Notes under the pieces: model-generated | Told to the model about the DNA's origin: nothing | What the model saw: only the letters and a program-made list of their open reading frames with translations | Databases searched by the model: none | Shown: in pieces, positions 55,945 to 64,000 of the stretch | How the letters are laid out: each line of letters begins with the position of its first letter | How positions within the stretch are numbered: the first letter of the stretch is position 1 | From: Afipia sp. | Lineage (GTDB): Bacteria; Pseudomonadota; Alphaproteobacteria; Rhizobiales; Xanthobacteraceae | Length of the DNA: 64,000 nt | Reading direction: 5' to 3' | Assembly (NCBI GenBank): GCA_024508675.1 | Contig: JANINQ010000001.1 | Coordinates: forward strand, 248,001 to 312,000 | Translations under genes and position numbers: made by a program

Positions 55945-57153
55945 TCACTCCCCCGCCTGCAGCTTGCGCAGGGAATGGGTCGGGAACAGATCGCTGGACG
56001 AGACCACGCGCGCCGCCTCCGCAGGCTCGCTGCTCTTGCTGAAATCCAGTTCCTCGATGCGTCCGGCACGTTTCTCGATCTTGTCCGCCGTAATCAGGAT
56101 CTGGCGGACATCCTCGTTCACGTTGCCAAAATCCTTCTGCAGCTTGAGCACGCGCTCGCGCAGCCGGCCGAGATCGTCCGACATATGCATCACCTCGGTA
56201 CGGATCAGGTCAGCGGCATCGCGCATCCGTGCGTCCTTCAGGATTTGCTGCATCACCTGGATTGCCAGCATCAGCAGCGACGGCGACACCAGCACGATGC
56301 GCGCGCGATAAGCCTTCTGGATCACGTCGTCGAAGCTGTCATGAATCTCCGCGTACACGGACTCCGAGGGCACGAACATCAAGGCTGTGTCCTGTGTCTC
56401 GCCGGGAATGAGATATTTGTCGGCGATGTCGTTGACGTGCTTCATCACGTCCTGCCGCAGCCGCTGCGTGGCGATTTTCTTTTCCTCATCGCTGCGTGCA
56501 TCGCGCAGCGCGGTGAAGGCTTCCAGAGGGAATTTCGCATCGACGCAGAGCGGGCGCTGGTCGGGCAGGAAAATCACGCAGTCAGGGCGAGTCCTGTTCG
56601 AGAGGGTGTGCTGGAAAGCATAGGAATCCTTCGGCATGCCGTCCTGCACGATGGCTTCCATCCGCGCCTGACCGAACGCGCCGCGTGACTGCTTGTTGGC
56701 GAGTACGTCGCGAAGCGTCGTCACCTGCGAGGTGAGGTCGGTGAGATTCTTGTGGGCGCTGTCGATGATGCCGAGGCGTTCGTGCAGCGCGCGCAGGGAA
56801 TCCATCGTGTTGCGCGTCGTCTGCTCCATGGACTGCCCGACGCGATGAGTCACCGAGTCCAGCCGCTCGTTGACGGCGCGTGCCATGTCGGCCTGTCGCC
56901 CGGCTAGCGCCTGTCCCATCTCGTGCACGCGGCCTGCGGCTTCGTTCTGGATGCGCAGCACTTCCGCGAGCCGCTCTTCCAGTTCATCCGCGCGCACCGC
57001 CTGCGCCATCGCCGCTTCCGCGCCCTTTCGGCCTGAGCGGGCGATGACGACTGCGATAATCAGAAGCAGCAGCAGCGCCAGCGCGCCGAAGGCAATCAGG
57101 GCGGCGCTCATGCGGACCGGCACATCACCGGCGATGAAAAGGATCTCGTTCAT
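55945..57153 (-). CDS. rmuC: DNA recombination protein RmuC
   Basis: A 402-residue protein with one N-terminal membrane segment (IAFGALALLLLLIIAVVIA), a long coiled coil (about 40-150) and a C-terminal RmuC domain with nuclease-like fold (AFGQARMEAIVQ, RPDCVIFLPDQRPLCVDAKFP, DTALMFVPSESVYAEIHDSF). RmuC limits inversions at short inverted repeats in Escherichia coli. ATG 57153 has GGGAG just upstream, and the longer open frame has no family match. It is divergent from def, with CtrA-like sites in between. Confidence 0.93.
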   Translation of the reverse strand: MNEILFIAGDVPVRMSAALIAFGALALLLLLIIAVVIARSGRKGAEAAMAQAVRADELEERLAEVLRIQNEAAGRVHEMGQALAGRQADMARAVNERLDSVTHRVGQSMEQTTRNTMDSLRALHERLGIIDSAHKNLTDLTSQVTTLRDVLANKQSRGAFGQARMEAIVQDGMPKDSYAFQHTLSNRTRPDCVIFLPDQRPLCVDAKFPLEAFTALRDARSDEEKKIATQRLRQDVMKHVNDIADKYLIPGETQDTALMFVPSESVYAEIHDSFDDVIQKAYRARIVLVSPSLLMLAIQVMQQILKDARMRDAADLIRTEVMHMSDDLGRLRERVLKLQKDFGNVNEDVRQILITADKIEKRAGRIEELDFSKSSEPAEAARVVSSSDLFPTHSLRKLQAGE

Positions 57154-57202
57154 GTCTCCCTTGTAACCCGATTCGGCAGTGAATGCGAACGAACAGGGAA
57201 CA

Positions 57203-57248
57203 TTTATGGTTAATAAATCACTGATTTTTATGGTTAATCGGCGGTTAA
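57203..57248. promoter_or_regulatory. CtrA-like sites between rmuC and def
   Basis: TTAA-N7-TTAA is at 57234-57248, the full CtrA consensus. ATGGTTAA (inverse of TTAACCAT) occurs at 57206-57213 and 57230-57237, within a direct repeat of TTTATGGTTAAT. The sites lie 50-95 bases before the rmuC start and 80-125 before def. Confidence 0.6.
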
Positions 57249-57327
57249 CGGCCGGGAACCCGCTGGGCAAAGGCTTGGCGCGACAACATGTTTGACCCCG
57301 GCAAGCGCGCCCATTACATCGCGCAGC

Positions 57328-57846
57328 ATGGCCAATCCTCGTGACATCATCATCCTGCCGGACAAACAGTTGCGGCTGATTTCGAAACCCGTTGAGGCGA
57401 TCACGCCGGACATCCGGACGCTGGTCGACGACATGTTCCAGACCATGTACGACGCGCCGGGCATCGGCCTTGCGGCGATTCAGGTCGCGGTGCCGCTGCG
57501 GCTGATCACCATGGACCTCTCCAAGAAGGAGGGCGAAAAGGAGCCGCGCGTCTTCATCAATCCGGAGATTCTCGCCTCGTCCGACGAGATGTCGGTCTAC
57601 GAAGAGGGCTGTCTCTCGATTCCCGAATACTATGAAGAAGTCGAACGCCCCGCGCGGGTGCGCGTCCGCTTCATGGACATCGAGGGTGTGACGCGCGAGG
57701 AGGATGCTGAAGGACTCTACGCCACCTGCATCCAGCATGAGATCGACCATCTCAACGGCGTGCTGTTCGTGGATTATCTCTCCAAGCTCAAGCGCGACCG
57801 CGTGATGAAGAAGTTCACCAAGGCCGCCAAGCTCGCGGCGAAATGA
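57328..57846 (+). CDS. def: Peptide deformylase
   Basis: A 172-residue metalloenzyme removing formyl from nascent proteins. Motif 1 is GIGLAAIQV (45-53), motif 2 EEGCLSIPE with metal ligand C95, and motif 3 QHEIDHLNG with H137, E138 and H141. The ATG at 57328 starts [16 protein letters not shown], the usual N-terminus. It is followed 13 bases later by fmt, so the pair that adds and removes formyl groups is cotranscribed. Confidence 0.97.
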   Translation: MANPRDIIILPDKQLRLISKPVEAITPDIRTLVDDMFQTMYDAPGIGLAAIQVAVPLRLITMDLSKKEGEKEPRVFINPEILASSDEMSVYEEGCLSIPEYYEEVERPARVRVRFMDIEGVTREEDAEGLYATCIQHEIDHLNGVLFVDYLSKLKRDRVMKKFTKAAKLAAK

Positions 57847-57859
57847 GCCGGAGCTTTTG

Positions 57860-58792
57860 ATGCCGCTTCGTCTGATCTTCATGGGCACGCCGGAGTTCGC
57901 GGTGCCAACGCTGCTGGCGCTGGCGGATCACGGCCATGAGATCGCGGCGGTCTATACGCGCGAGCCGAAGCCTGCCGGGCGCGGCATGAAATTGCAGGCA
58001 ACGCCGGTGGAAGTGGCCGCGCGCCAGCTCGGCATTCCGGTGCTGACGCCGAAGACGCTGAAAACGCCGGAGGCCGAAGCAGAGTTTCGTTCGCATAATG
58101 CCGACGCCGCTGTTGTGGTGGCGTATGGCATGATCCTGCCGAAAGACATTCTCGAAGCCGTGCCGCTCGGCTGCTTCAACCTGCATGCATCGCTGTTGCC
58201 ACGCTGGCGCGGCGCTGCGCCGATCAATCGCGCCGTGATGACGGGCGATGCGGACTCCGGCGTGATGGTGATGAAGATGGATGTCGGGCTCGACACCGGT
58301 GATGTGGCGATGGCCGAGCGTCTGCCGATCACCGATGCGATGACGGCGCAGGATTTGCACGATGCACTCGCGCCGCTGGGCGCGGATCTGATGGTGCGCG
58401 CCATGGGCGCACTGTCGCGCGGTGGCCTGCAACTGACCAGGCAGAGCGAGCAGGGCGTCACCTACGCCGCCAAGATCGACAAGGCCGAGGCGCGGATCGA
58501 CTGGTTGAGGCCCGCGCGCGACGTGTTGCGGCATATCCACGGCCTGTCGCCGTTTCCCGGGGCGTGGTTCGAGATTGCGATTGATGGCGAGCCGGTGCGG
58601 ATCAAGGTGCTGCGCTGTGAACTCGCCAAGGGTTCCGGTGCGCCGGGCGATGTGCTGGATGATAAACTCACGTTTGCCTGCGGCGAAAGCGCGATCCGCA
58701 TTCTGGAATTGCAGCGCGCCGGAAAGCCGCCGATGAAGGCCGATGCGTTTCTCAACGGGACGCCGCTCAGGCCGCCGGCGCGGGCGAGCTGA
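57860..58792 (+). CDS. fmt: Methionyl-tRNA formyltransferase
   Basis: A 310-residue enzyme that formylates initiator Met-tRNA. The catalytic site is [16 protein letters not shown] with N107 and H109, plus D145 in DVGLDTGDV; the N-terminus is [17 protein letters not shown]-terminal tRNA-binding domain is present. ATG 57860 has GGAG six bases upstream; the TTG three bases earlier is not used. The stop overlaps the truA start by one base. Confidence 0.97.
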   Translation: MPLRLIFMGTPEFAVPTLLALADHGHEIAAVYTREPKPAGRGMKLQATPVEVAARQLGIPVLTPKTLKTPEAEAEFRSHNADAAVVVAYGMILPKDILEAVPLGCFNLHASLLPRWRGAAPINRAVMTGDADSGVMVMKMDVGLDTGDVAMAERLPITDAMTAQDLHDALAPLGADLMVRAMGALSRGGLQLTRQSEQGVTYAAKIDKAEARIDWLRPARDVLRHIHGLSPFPGAWFEIAIDGEPVRIKVLRCELAKGSGAPGDVLDDKLTFACGESAIRILELQRAGKPPMKADAFLNGTPLRPPARAS

Positions 58793-59529
58793 TGCCCCGC
58801 TACAAACTCCTCATCGAGTATGACGGCGCCCCGTTCTGGGGCTGGCAGTATCAGGACAAGGGCCCTTCCGTTCAGGGTGCGCTGGAAGATGCCGTGAAGG
58901 CGATGACCGGCCAGCAGGTGAGGGTCAACGGCGCGGGCCGCACCGATGCCGGCGTCCATGCGCTCGGGCAGGTGGCACATATCGATCTCGCGAAAGACTA
59001 CCGGGCGGATCGTGTTCGCGACGCGCTGAACGCGCATCTGAGGCCGCATCCCATCGGTGTGCTGTCGGCGGAGATCGTGCCGGAGACATTCGATGCGCGG
59101 TTTTCGGCAACCAAGCGGCATTACATCTATCGCATCGTCAATCACCGCGCCAATCTCGCTCTGAAAGCCGGGCACGCCTGGCGCGTGCCGCGTGTGCTCG
59201 ATGTTGAAGCGATGCAGGATGCCGCGCAGGTTCTGATCGGCAAGCACGACTTCACGACGTTTCGCGACACCGAGTGTCAGGCGAAGTCGCCAGAGAAGAC
59301 GCTCGATGCGCTCGATGTGACGCGTGACGGCGATGAGGTGAACATCACGACGTCCGCGCGCTCATTCCTGCACAGTCAGGTGCGTTCGATGGTCGGCTCG
59401 CTGGTGTGGGTCGGGCATGGCCGCTGGACGGCGCAAGATTTGCGGAAAGCGCTTGAAGCGCGGGATCGCTCCGCCTGCGGTCCTGTCGCTCCGCCGGACG
59501 GGCTCTATCTGGTGCGGGTGGAGTATTGA
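58792..59529 (+). CDS. truA: tRNA pseudouridine(38-40) synthase
   Basis: A 245-residue enzyme modifying the tRNA anticodon arm. The catalytic aspartate is D52 in [33 protein letters not shown] starts it and [18 protein letters not shown] is the second family motif. The ATG shares a base with the fmt stop (TGATG), so def, fmt and truA form one transcript. Confidence 0.97.
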   Translation: MPRYKLLIEYDGAPFWGWQYQDKGPSVQGALEDAVKAMTGQQVRVNGAGRTDAGVHALGQVAHIDLAKDYRADRVRDALNAHLRPHPIGVLSAEIVPETFDARFSATKRHYIYRIVNHRANLALKAGHAWRVPRVLDVEAMQDAAQVLIGKHDFTTFRDTECQAKSPEKTLDALDVTRDGDEVNITTSARSFLHSQVRSMVGSLVWVGHGRWTAQDLRKALEARDRSACGPVAPPDGLYLVRVEY

Positions 59530-59533
59530 TAGC

Positions 59534-59644
59534 CGTCATTGCGAGAAGCCATTAGCGCATTTACGCGCGTCTTCGACGCGCTATGGCGACGACGTAATCC
59601 AGCTTTCTTTAAGAATGGATTGCTTCGCTTCGCTCGCAATGACG
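59534..59644. repeat. Palindromic repeat with CGTCATTGCGAG ends
   Basis: The 12-bp ends CGTCATTGCGAG (59534-59545) and CTCGCAATGACG (59633-59644) are perfect inverted copies, with inner pairs GCGCGTC-N3-GACGCGC and AATCCA with TGGATT. It lies between convergent truA and the nucleosidase gene. A related end appears at the window edge (63979). Confidence 0.85.
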
Positions 59645-59657
59645 ATTGGCTAAATGT

Positions 59658-60215
59658 TTACGCGATCCCCTTCATCACATCCCAGAACAAATCCTCGCCA
59701 TTGGCGACATTTTCATTCCAGTGATCCGCGGCGTTTTCGTCTGCAGCGTCGGTGATGAATTTGAAGGCGCGCCACGGAATCGCGTGGCGCTGGCTGACAT
59801 GCGCGATGGCGAACAGCTCCATGTCGACAATGTCGATGTTGTTCTCGACCAGCCACGGATCGGTGGCCGTAACGAAACTGTCGCCGGTGCCACAGACCAC
59901 GCCGTCGAAGCCCGATGAAATGCGATCCATCTCCGGCGCGAACGGCGTGCGTCCGCGCGGCGCCAGCGGCATCGCCGCCATGTCGCGTTGAACGCTGTGC
60001 GCGACTTCCACGAGGCCATTGTGAATGTGCGCGATCTTGCCGGCTGTGCCGAAGTTGATGATCAGCTTCGGTTGCAGCGCCAACACTGTCAGTGCCGCGA
60101 CATGGGCGGCATTGACCTTGCCGACGCCGGTGTAGATCACCTCGACGCCGCCGGGCGCGCGCTCTTTCTTCAGTTCGTTATCGATGGCGGTGAGGACGAC
60201 GATGGGGCCGCTCAT
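59658..60215 (-). CDS. 5'-methylthioadenosine/S-adenosylhomocysteine nucleosidase-like protein
   Basis: A 185-residue purine nucleosidase of the MTAN/PNP-UDP family. VLTAIDNELK at the start, GVGKVNAAHVAAL, INFGTAGKI, GTGDSFVT and DMELFAIAHVS with FITDAADENA carry the conserved pocket, including the terminal catalytic Asp. It splits adenine from methylthioadenosine or S-adenosylhomocysteine; the shorter length than usual (~230) leaves the exact substrate open. It lies ten bases after dapE and is probably cotranscribed with it. Confidence 0.85.
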   Translation of the reverse strand: MSGPIVVLTAIDNELKKERAPGGVEVIYTGVGKVNAAHVAALTVLALQPKLIINFGTAGKIAHIHNGLVEVAHSVQRDMAAMPLAPRGRTPFAPEMDRISSGFDGVVCGTGDSFVTATDPWLVENNIDIVDMELFAIAHVSQRHAIPWRAFKFITDAADENAADHWNENVANGEDLFWDVMKGIA

Positions 60216-60225
60216 GTCCGGACCT

Positions 60226-61380
60226 TCATGCGAAATAGCGATCCAGCACGCCGCGATAAATTTTCGTGAGCTTTTCGAGATCAGCGACCGGCGTGCGCTC
60301 GTCGATCTGGTGCATGGTCTGGCCGACAAGGCCGAATTCCAGCACCGGACAATAATGCGTAATGAAGCGCGCGTCGGAGGTGCCGCCGCCGGTGTTCAGT
60401 TCGGGCCTGCGGCCTGTTACTTCTTCAATGGCGGCGGAGACGAGATCGGTGAACGGGCCGGGCTGGGTCAGGAACGCATCGGAATTCGACGGCTCCCATA
60501 CGACATGCGCCTTGATGCGGTTGCCGCTCGCCCTGGTGACGCGCTCCTCGATCAGCGCGCGCAGCGACTCGCGTGTGTGGCGGTCGTTGTAACGGATGTT
60601 GAAGCGCGCCCGCGCCTGCGCCGGGATCACGTTCCATGCGGGATTGCCGACATCGACCGAGGTGAATTCAAGATTCGACGGCTGGAAATGTTCGGTGCCG
60701 TTGTCGAGCGGATCGCCGCTGACGGCTGCAATGATCGCTGCGATGTCCGGCACCGGATTGGAGGCGCGGTGCGGATAGGCGACATGGCCCTGTACGCCGT
60801 CCACGATGATCGTGCCGCTTTGAGAACCGCGCCGCCCCGCCTTGATGGTGTCGCCGATCTCGTTGACGTTGCTAGGCTCGCCCAGCACGCAGTGATCGAA
60901 TTTTTCGCCGCGCGCCGCTGCCCATTGCAGCAGCTTGATCGTGCCGTTGACGGCAATATCTTCCTCGTCGCCGGTGATGAGGAAGGAAATCGAACCCTTG
61001 GGCTTGCCGCCGTTGGCGGCGAGATAGTCGAGGACGGCGGCGACCGAACAGGCGATGCCGCCCTTCATGTCGACCGCGCCGCGGCCATACAACATGCCGT
61101 CCTTCACATCGCCAGCGAACGCGCCGTGGGTCCACTTCGTCTCGTCGCCTGCGGGGACCACATCGGTGTGGCCCGCGAAGGTAATGTGCGGGGCGTCCGT
61201 GCCGATGCGCGCATAGAGATTGTCGATATCGGCCGCGCCGGGCTCTGAGAAGGTGACGCGATGCACCTCGAATCCGGCATCGCCGAGCAGCTTCTCCAGC
61301 ACGCCGAGCGCGCCCGCATCTGCCGGCGTCACCGAGGGACAACGCAGCAGATCACGGGCGATGGAGAGGGCGTCGGTCAT
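60226..61380 (-). CDS. dapE: Succinyl-diaminopimelate desuccinylase
   Basis: A 384-residue zinc amidohydrolase of the lysine/DAP pathway, working after DapD and DapC. Metal and catalytic motifs are [22 protein letters not shown] and [18 protein letters not shown] near the C-terminus is typical of DapE. The length is normal. It is nine bases after dapD on the same strand. Confidence 0.96.
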   Translation of the reverse strand: MTDALSIARDLLRCPSVTPADAGALGVLEKLLGDAGFEVHRVTFSEPGAADIDNLYARIGTDAPHITFAGHTDVVPAGDETKWTHGAFAGDVKDGMLYGRGAVDMKGGIACSVAAVLDYLAANGGKPKGSISFLITGDEEDIAVNGTIKLLQWAAARGEKFDHCVLGEPSNVNEIGDTIKAGRRGSQSGTIIVDGVQGHVAYPHRASNPVPDIAAIIAAVSGDPLDNGTEHFQPSNLEFTSVDVGNPAWNVIPAQARARFNIRYNDRHTRESLRALIEERVTRASGNRIKAHVVWEPSNSDAFLTQPGPFTDLVSAAIEEVTGRRPELNTGGGTSDARFITHYCPVLEFGLVGQTMHQIDERTPVADLEKLTKIYRGVLDRYFA

Positions 61381-61389
61381 CCGCGTGGA

Positions 61390-62235
<846 letters not shown>

Positions 62236-62322
62236 CGAATTTCCTTGGGTGTTCCTTGGGAAAATGCAGTTCTAGAAGCCGCTTTTGTCGGGATTTGGCG
62301 GCGGCAAGTCAAGTTGAACGGG

Positions 62323-63021
62323 TCAGTTTGAGGCCCTTATCGCCGCCAAAAACCCGGTCAGGTCGTCAGTGATGTGATCCACATACGCCGCGTCGCGGCC
62401 CTCCAGCTCCCAGTCCTCGCGGACCACATTCCTGGTGCCATCGGGGACGACCAGAACGGTGGTCATGCCGAGATCATGCGGCGTCACCAGATTGCGGGCG
62501 AGATCCTCGAACATGGCGGCTTTGCCCGGATCGACGCCGTGCAGCTTGAGGAATTTCATATAGGTCTGGCGGGCGGGCTTCGGCTCCAGCTCGGCGGCGA
62601 CAATGTCGAACACATCCTCGAAATGATTGCCGATGCCGAGACGCTCCAGCACCGCGCCGGCGTGGGCGCGCGAGCCGTTGGTGAGGATCAGCTTGCGGCC
62701 GGGGAGCTGCTCGATCGCCGCGCCCATCGCCGGATTGGGCTCCAGCGGCGAATGGTCGATCTTGTGCACGTATTCGAGGAAGTCGTCGGCGTGCAGGCCG
62801 TGCTCGGTCATCATGCCGCGCATGGTGGTGCCGTAGCGGCGATAATAGTCCTTCTGGATCTTGAAGGCCTCGTCCTTCGGCACATTCAGGTACTGCGCGA
62901 CGAAATCGCGAATCCGCACATCAACCTGCTGCCACAGATTGACATGATGCGGATAGAGCGTGTTGTCGAGATCGAACACCCAGGTCTCGACGTGTGTGAA
63001 ACTGCGTTTGTCTTTCATCAT
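62323..63021 (-). CDS. HAD-family pyrimidine 5'-nucleotidase-like protein
   Basis: A 232-residue HAD hydrolase. Motif I is WVFDLDNTLYPHH, motif II LILTNGSRAHAG, and motif III/IV FEDLARNLVTPHDLGM. The family is related to SDT1/UmpH-type pyrimidine nucleotidases. It starts on adjacent ATGs that overlap the stop of the DUF1036 gene (ATGATGA), so it is coupled to it, and is followed by dapD after 87 bp. Confidence 0.88.
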   Translation of the reverse strand: MMKDKRSFTHVETWVFDLDNTLYPHHVNLWQQVDVRIRDFVAQYLNVPKDEAFKIQKDYYRRYGTTMRGMMTEHGLHADDFLEYVHKIDHSPLEPNPAMGAAIEQLPGRKLILTNGSRAHAGAVLERLGIGNHFEDVFDIVAAELEPKPARQTYMKFLKLHGVDPGKAAMFEDLARNLVTPHDLGMTTVLVVPDGTRNVVREDWELEGRDAAYVDHITDDLTGFLAAIRASN

Positions 63022-64000
63022 GGTAGTCCAAACCGGATGGTCTTGCCGGCGCCTGCGGTCATGTCGACGCGCTCATAGCCGCTGGCGTTGAGTCCGCGCG
63101 CACCGCAATCGCCCTGTTCGGTGAACTCGAACTGTGCCTCGCGTGTGCAGAGCATGGTCGAGCCGCCCCAGTTGAGCGGCCGGCTGTTGATCTTGATCGT
63201 GCGGCCGGTGGTGTCGACCGCTTCGGCGAAACTGAAAATCCGGCGCGGTTGTCCGCTCACGTCGGGATGCAGGCACTTGCCCGGCTCGATGCGATACCAG
63301 CCACGGCTGGTGATCGCCTTGCCGTCGTCGGTCGCGATGGAAGCCATCACGCGGTACTGCGTGTCGTTGCACCAGGTCAGGCCGGTGGCGGATGGTGCTT
63401 CCACCGCGGCGATCATGGTGTCGAAGAAGCCGGGGGCCTCCGCCGCATTGGCCGCAAGGCCACGCGCTTTCAGGAATGCGGCGAGCGCGTTCTGGGTCTT
63501 CGGCCCGTCGACGCCGTCAATCGGCGCGGCATCATAGCCCGCGATCACGAGCAGGCGCTGGATCGCGGCAAGCCGTGCCTGCTCGTCGTCGTACTCCGCG
63601 CCTTCGGCGAGATACGCCACCTGATGGCCGTCTTCCGACGTGCTCGGTTTGATTTCAGTGAACGGCACGGAGGTCTGGCTGCTGTTGCATTGACGGCCGG
63701 CGATGACGAAATTCTTCGGCGCGACGCAGAGGTTGTCGGTGCCGTTCTGCGGCGCAGGCGATGCGCCATACACAGGCAACGAGCGCGCATGCAGCAGGAT
63801 GCGGTCGGCGGTGATGTTGCCCTGCGCGACGATACGGCATGTCGCCGGATCGATCCGGAACCAGCCGCGCGTGGCGGTGGCGGTCTTGTCCTCGATGCCG
63901 ATGGCGGCTTCGACGACATAGCTCATGCGGTTGCAGATTTTCAGGTCGGCGCGGGCGGGGGAGGCGCAGAGCAAGGCTGTCATTGCGAGGAGCGCAGCGA
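63018..64000 (-). CDS. DUF1036 secreted protein with peptidoglycan-binding-like centre (5' end outside window)
   Basis: The frame is open to the window edge and reads AALLAMTALLCASPARA before the mature DLKICN, so the signal peptide and start begin beyond base 64000. An ATG at 63983 lies inside that signal peptide and is unlikely to be the start. Two DUF1036 units (about 1-60 and 200-260 of the mature part; CNRMSYVVEAAIG and CNDTQYRVMASIA, each with RGWFRI or RGWYRI) flank a PG_binding_1-like segment (RLLVIAGYDAAPIDGVDGPKT). DUF1036 proteins are exported in Rhizobiales and of unknown role. The gene overlaps the HAD nucleotidase by 4 nt. Confidence 0.85.
   Translation of the reverse strand, partial: AALLAMTALLCASPARADLKICNRMSYVVEAAIGIEDKTATATRGWFRIDPATCRIVAQGNITADRILLHARSLPVYGASPAPQNGTDNLCVAPKNFVIAGRQCNSSQTSVPFTEIKPSTSEDGHQVAYLAEGAEYDDEQARLAAIQRLLVIAGYDAAPIDGVDGPKTQNALAAFLKARGLAANAAEAPGFFDTMIAAVEAPSATGLTWCNDTQYRVMASIATDDGKAITSRGWYRIEPGKCLHPDVSGQPRRIFSFAEAVDTTGRTIKINSRPLNWGGSTMLCTREAQFEFTEQGDCGARGLNASGYERVDMTAGAGKTIRFGLP
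63979..64000. repeat. Possible partial copy of the CGTCATTGCGAG repeat at the window edge
   Basis: TGTCATTGCGAGGAGCGCAG matches the end of the 59534 element (12 of its first bases) and lies within the DUF1036 signal-peptide codons. It may be a repeat end that supplies part of the reading frame, or a chance match of Ala/Leu codons. Confidence 0.45.

Overview
The window is 64 kb of GC-rich chromosome with the layout of a core region of an alphaproteobacterium. The best fit is the Nitrobacteraceae/Bradyrhizobiaceae branch of Hyphomicrobiales (Bradyrhizobium, Rhodopseudomonas, Nitrobacter, Afipia or Oligotropha relatives). Pointers are the chvI-chvG-hprK-EIIA(Man)-ptsH order beside pckA, a short HPr kinase, DUF2865 and DUF1036 proteins, an ffs-dnaX-ybaB-recR block, and dispersed intergenic palindromic repeats of the kind familiar from this family. 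I see no phage, insertion sequence, CRISPR array, tRNA or rRNA, and no large island of foreign base composition. The species is not resolved.

Layout. 1-3.9 kb: end of a K+/H+ antiporter and a divergent FecBCD/BtuFCD-type metal-chelate ABC importer. 3.9-7.0 kb: a molybdate uptake operon (mop, a secreted unknown, modA, modB, modC) in which the Mop/TOBE domain is a separate protein. 7.2-10.7 kb: murein endopeptidase MepA and a PAS-PAS-GGDEF-EAL protein. 10.8-15.2 kb: DUF1508 protein, lepA with large hairpins in its leader, and a GT39 glycosyltransferase. 15.3-22.2 kb: HPr, EIIA, HPr kinase, the ChvG/ChvI envelope-stress system, a HugZ-like protein and PEP carboxykinase. 22.2-31.3 kb: a secreted 2H-phosphoesterase-like protein, a thioesterase, an MgtC-like protein, DUF2865, ketopantoate reductase, an ion antiporter, pyrE, a GST and a LysE exporter. 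31.3-42.6 kb: polA, an acyltransferase, UDP-glucose dehydrogenase, hrpB, a periplasmic aspartic protease, a DUF938 methyltransferase and phosphoglucomutase. 42.7-49.9 kb: LysR with a YeiH exporter, a chemoreceptor with a small membrane partner, an Lrp regulator, a PfkB kinase, NudC and a HIT protein. 50.1-54.3 kb: SRP RNA, dnaX, ybaB, recR, two secreted proteins. 54.3-64 kb: an AmpG-like transporter, rmuC, def-fmt-truA, and a dapD-dapE-nucleosidase group with an HAD nucleotidase and a DUF1036 protein.

How parts fit together. HPr, EIIA and HPr kinase beside ChvG/ChvI and pckA form the known rhizobial link between phosphotransferase signalling, acid/envelope stress and gluconeogenesis. UDP-glucose dehydrogenase and phosphoglucomutase both serve sugar-nucleotide synthesis for surface polysaccharide. 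def, fmt and truA serve translation; dnaX, ybaB, recR, polA and rmuC serve replication and repair.

Most of the window is ordinary housekeeping sequence, and I did not find a clear new multi-gene system. The observations I would follow first are: two long bulged hairpins in the lepA leader, one displaying or hiding the ribosome-binding site; a PolA whose proofreading site has lost two of its metal-binding aspartates; a secreted protein with both PHxT motifs of 2H phosphoesterases; CtrA-type sites between rmuC and def; and the uncharacterised secreted member of the molybdate operon.
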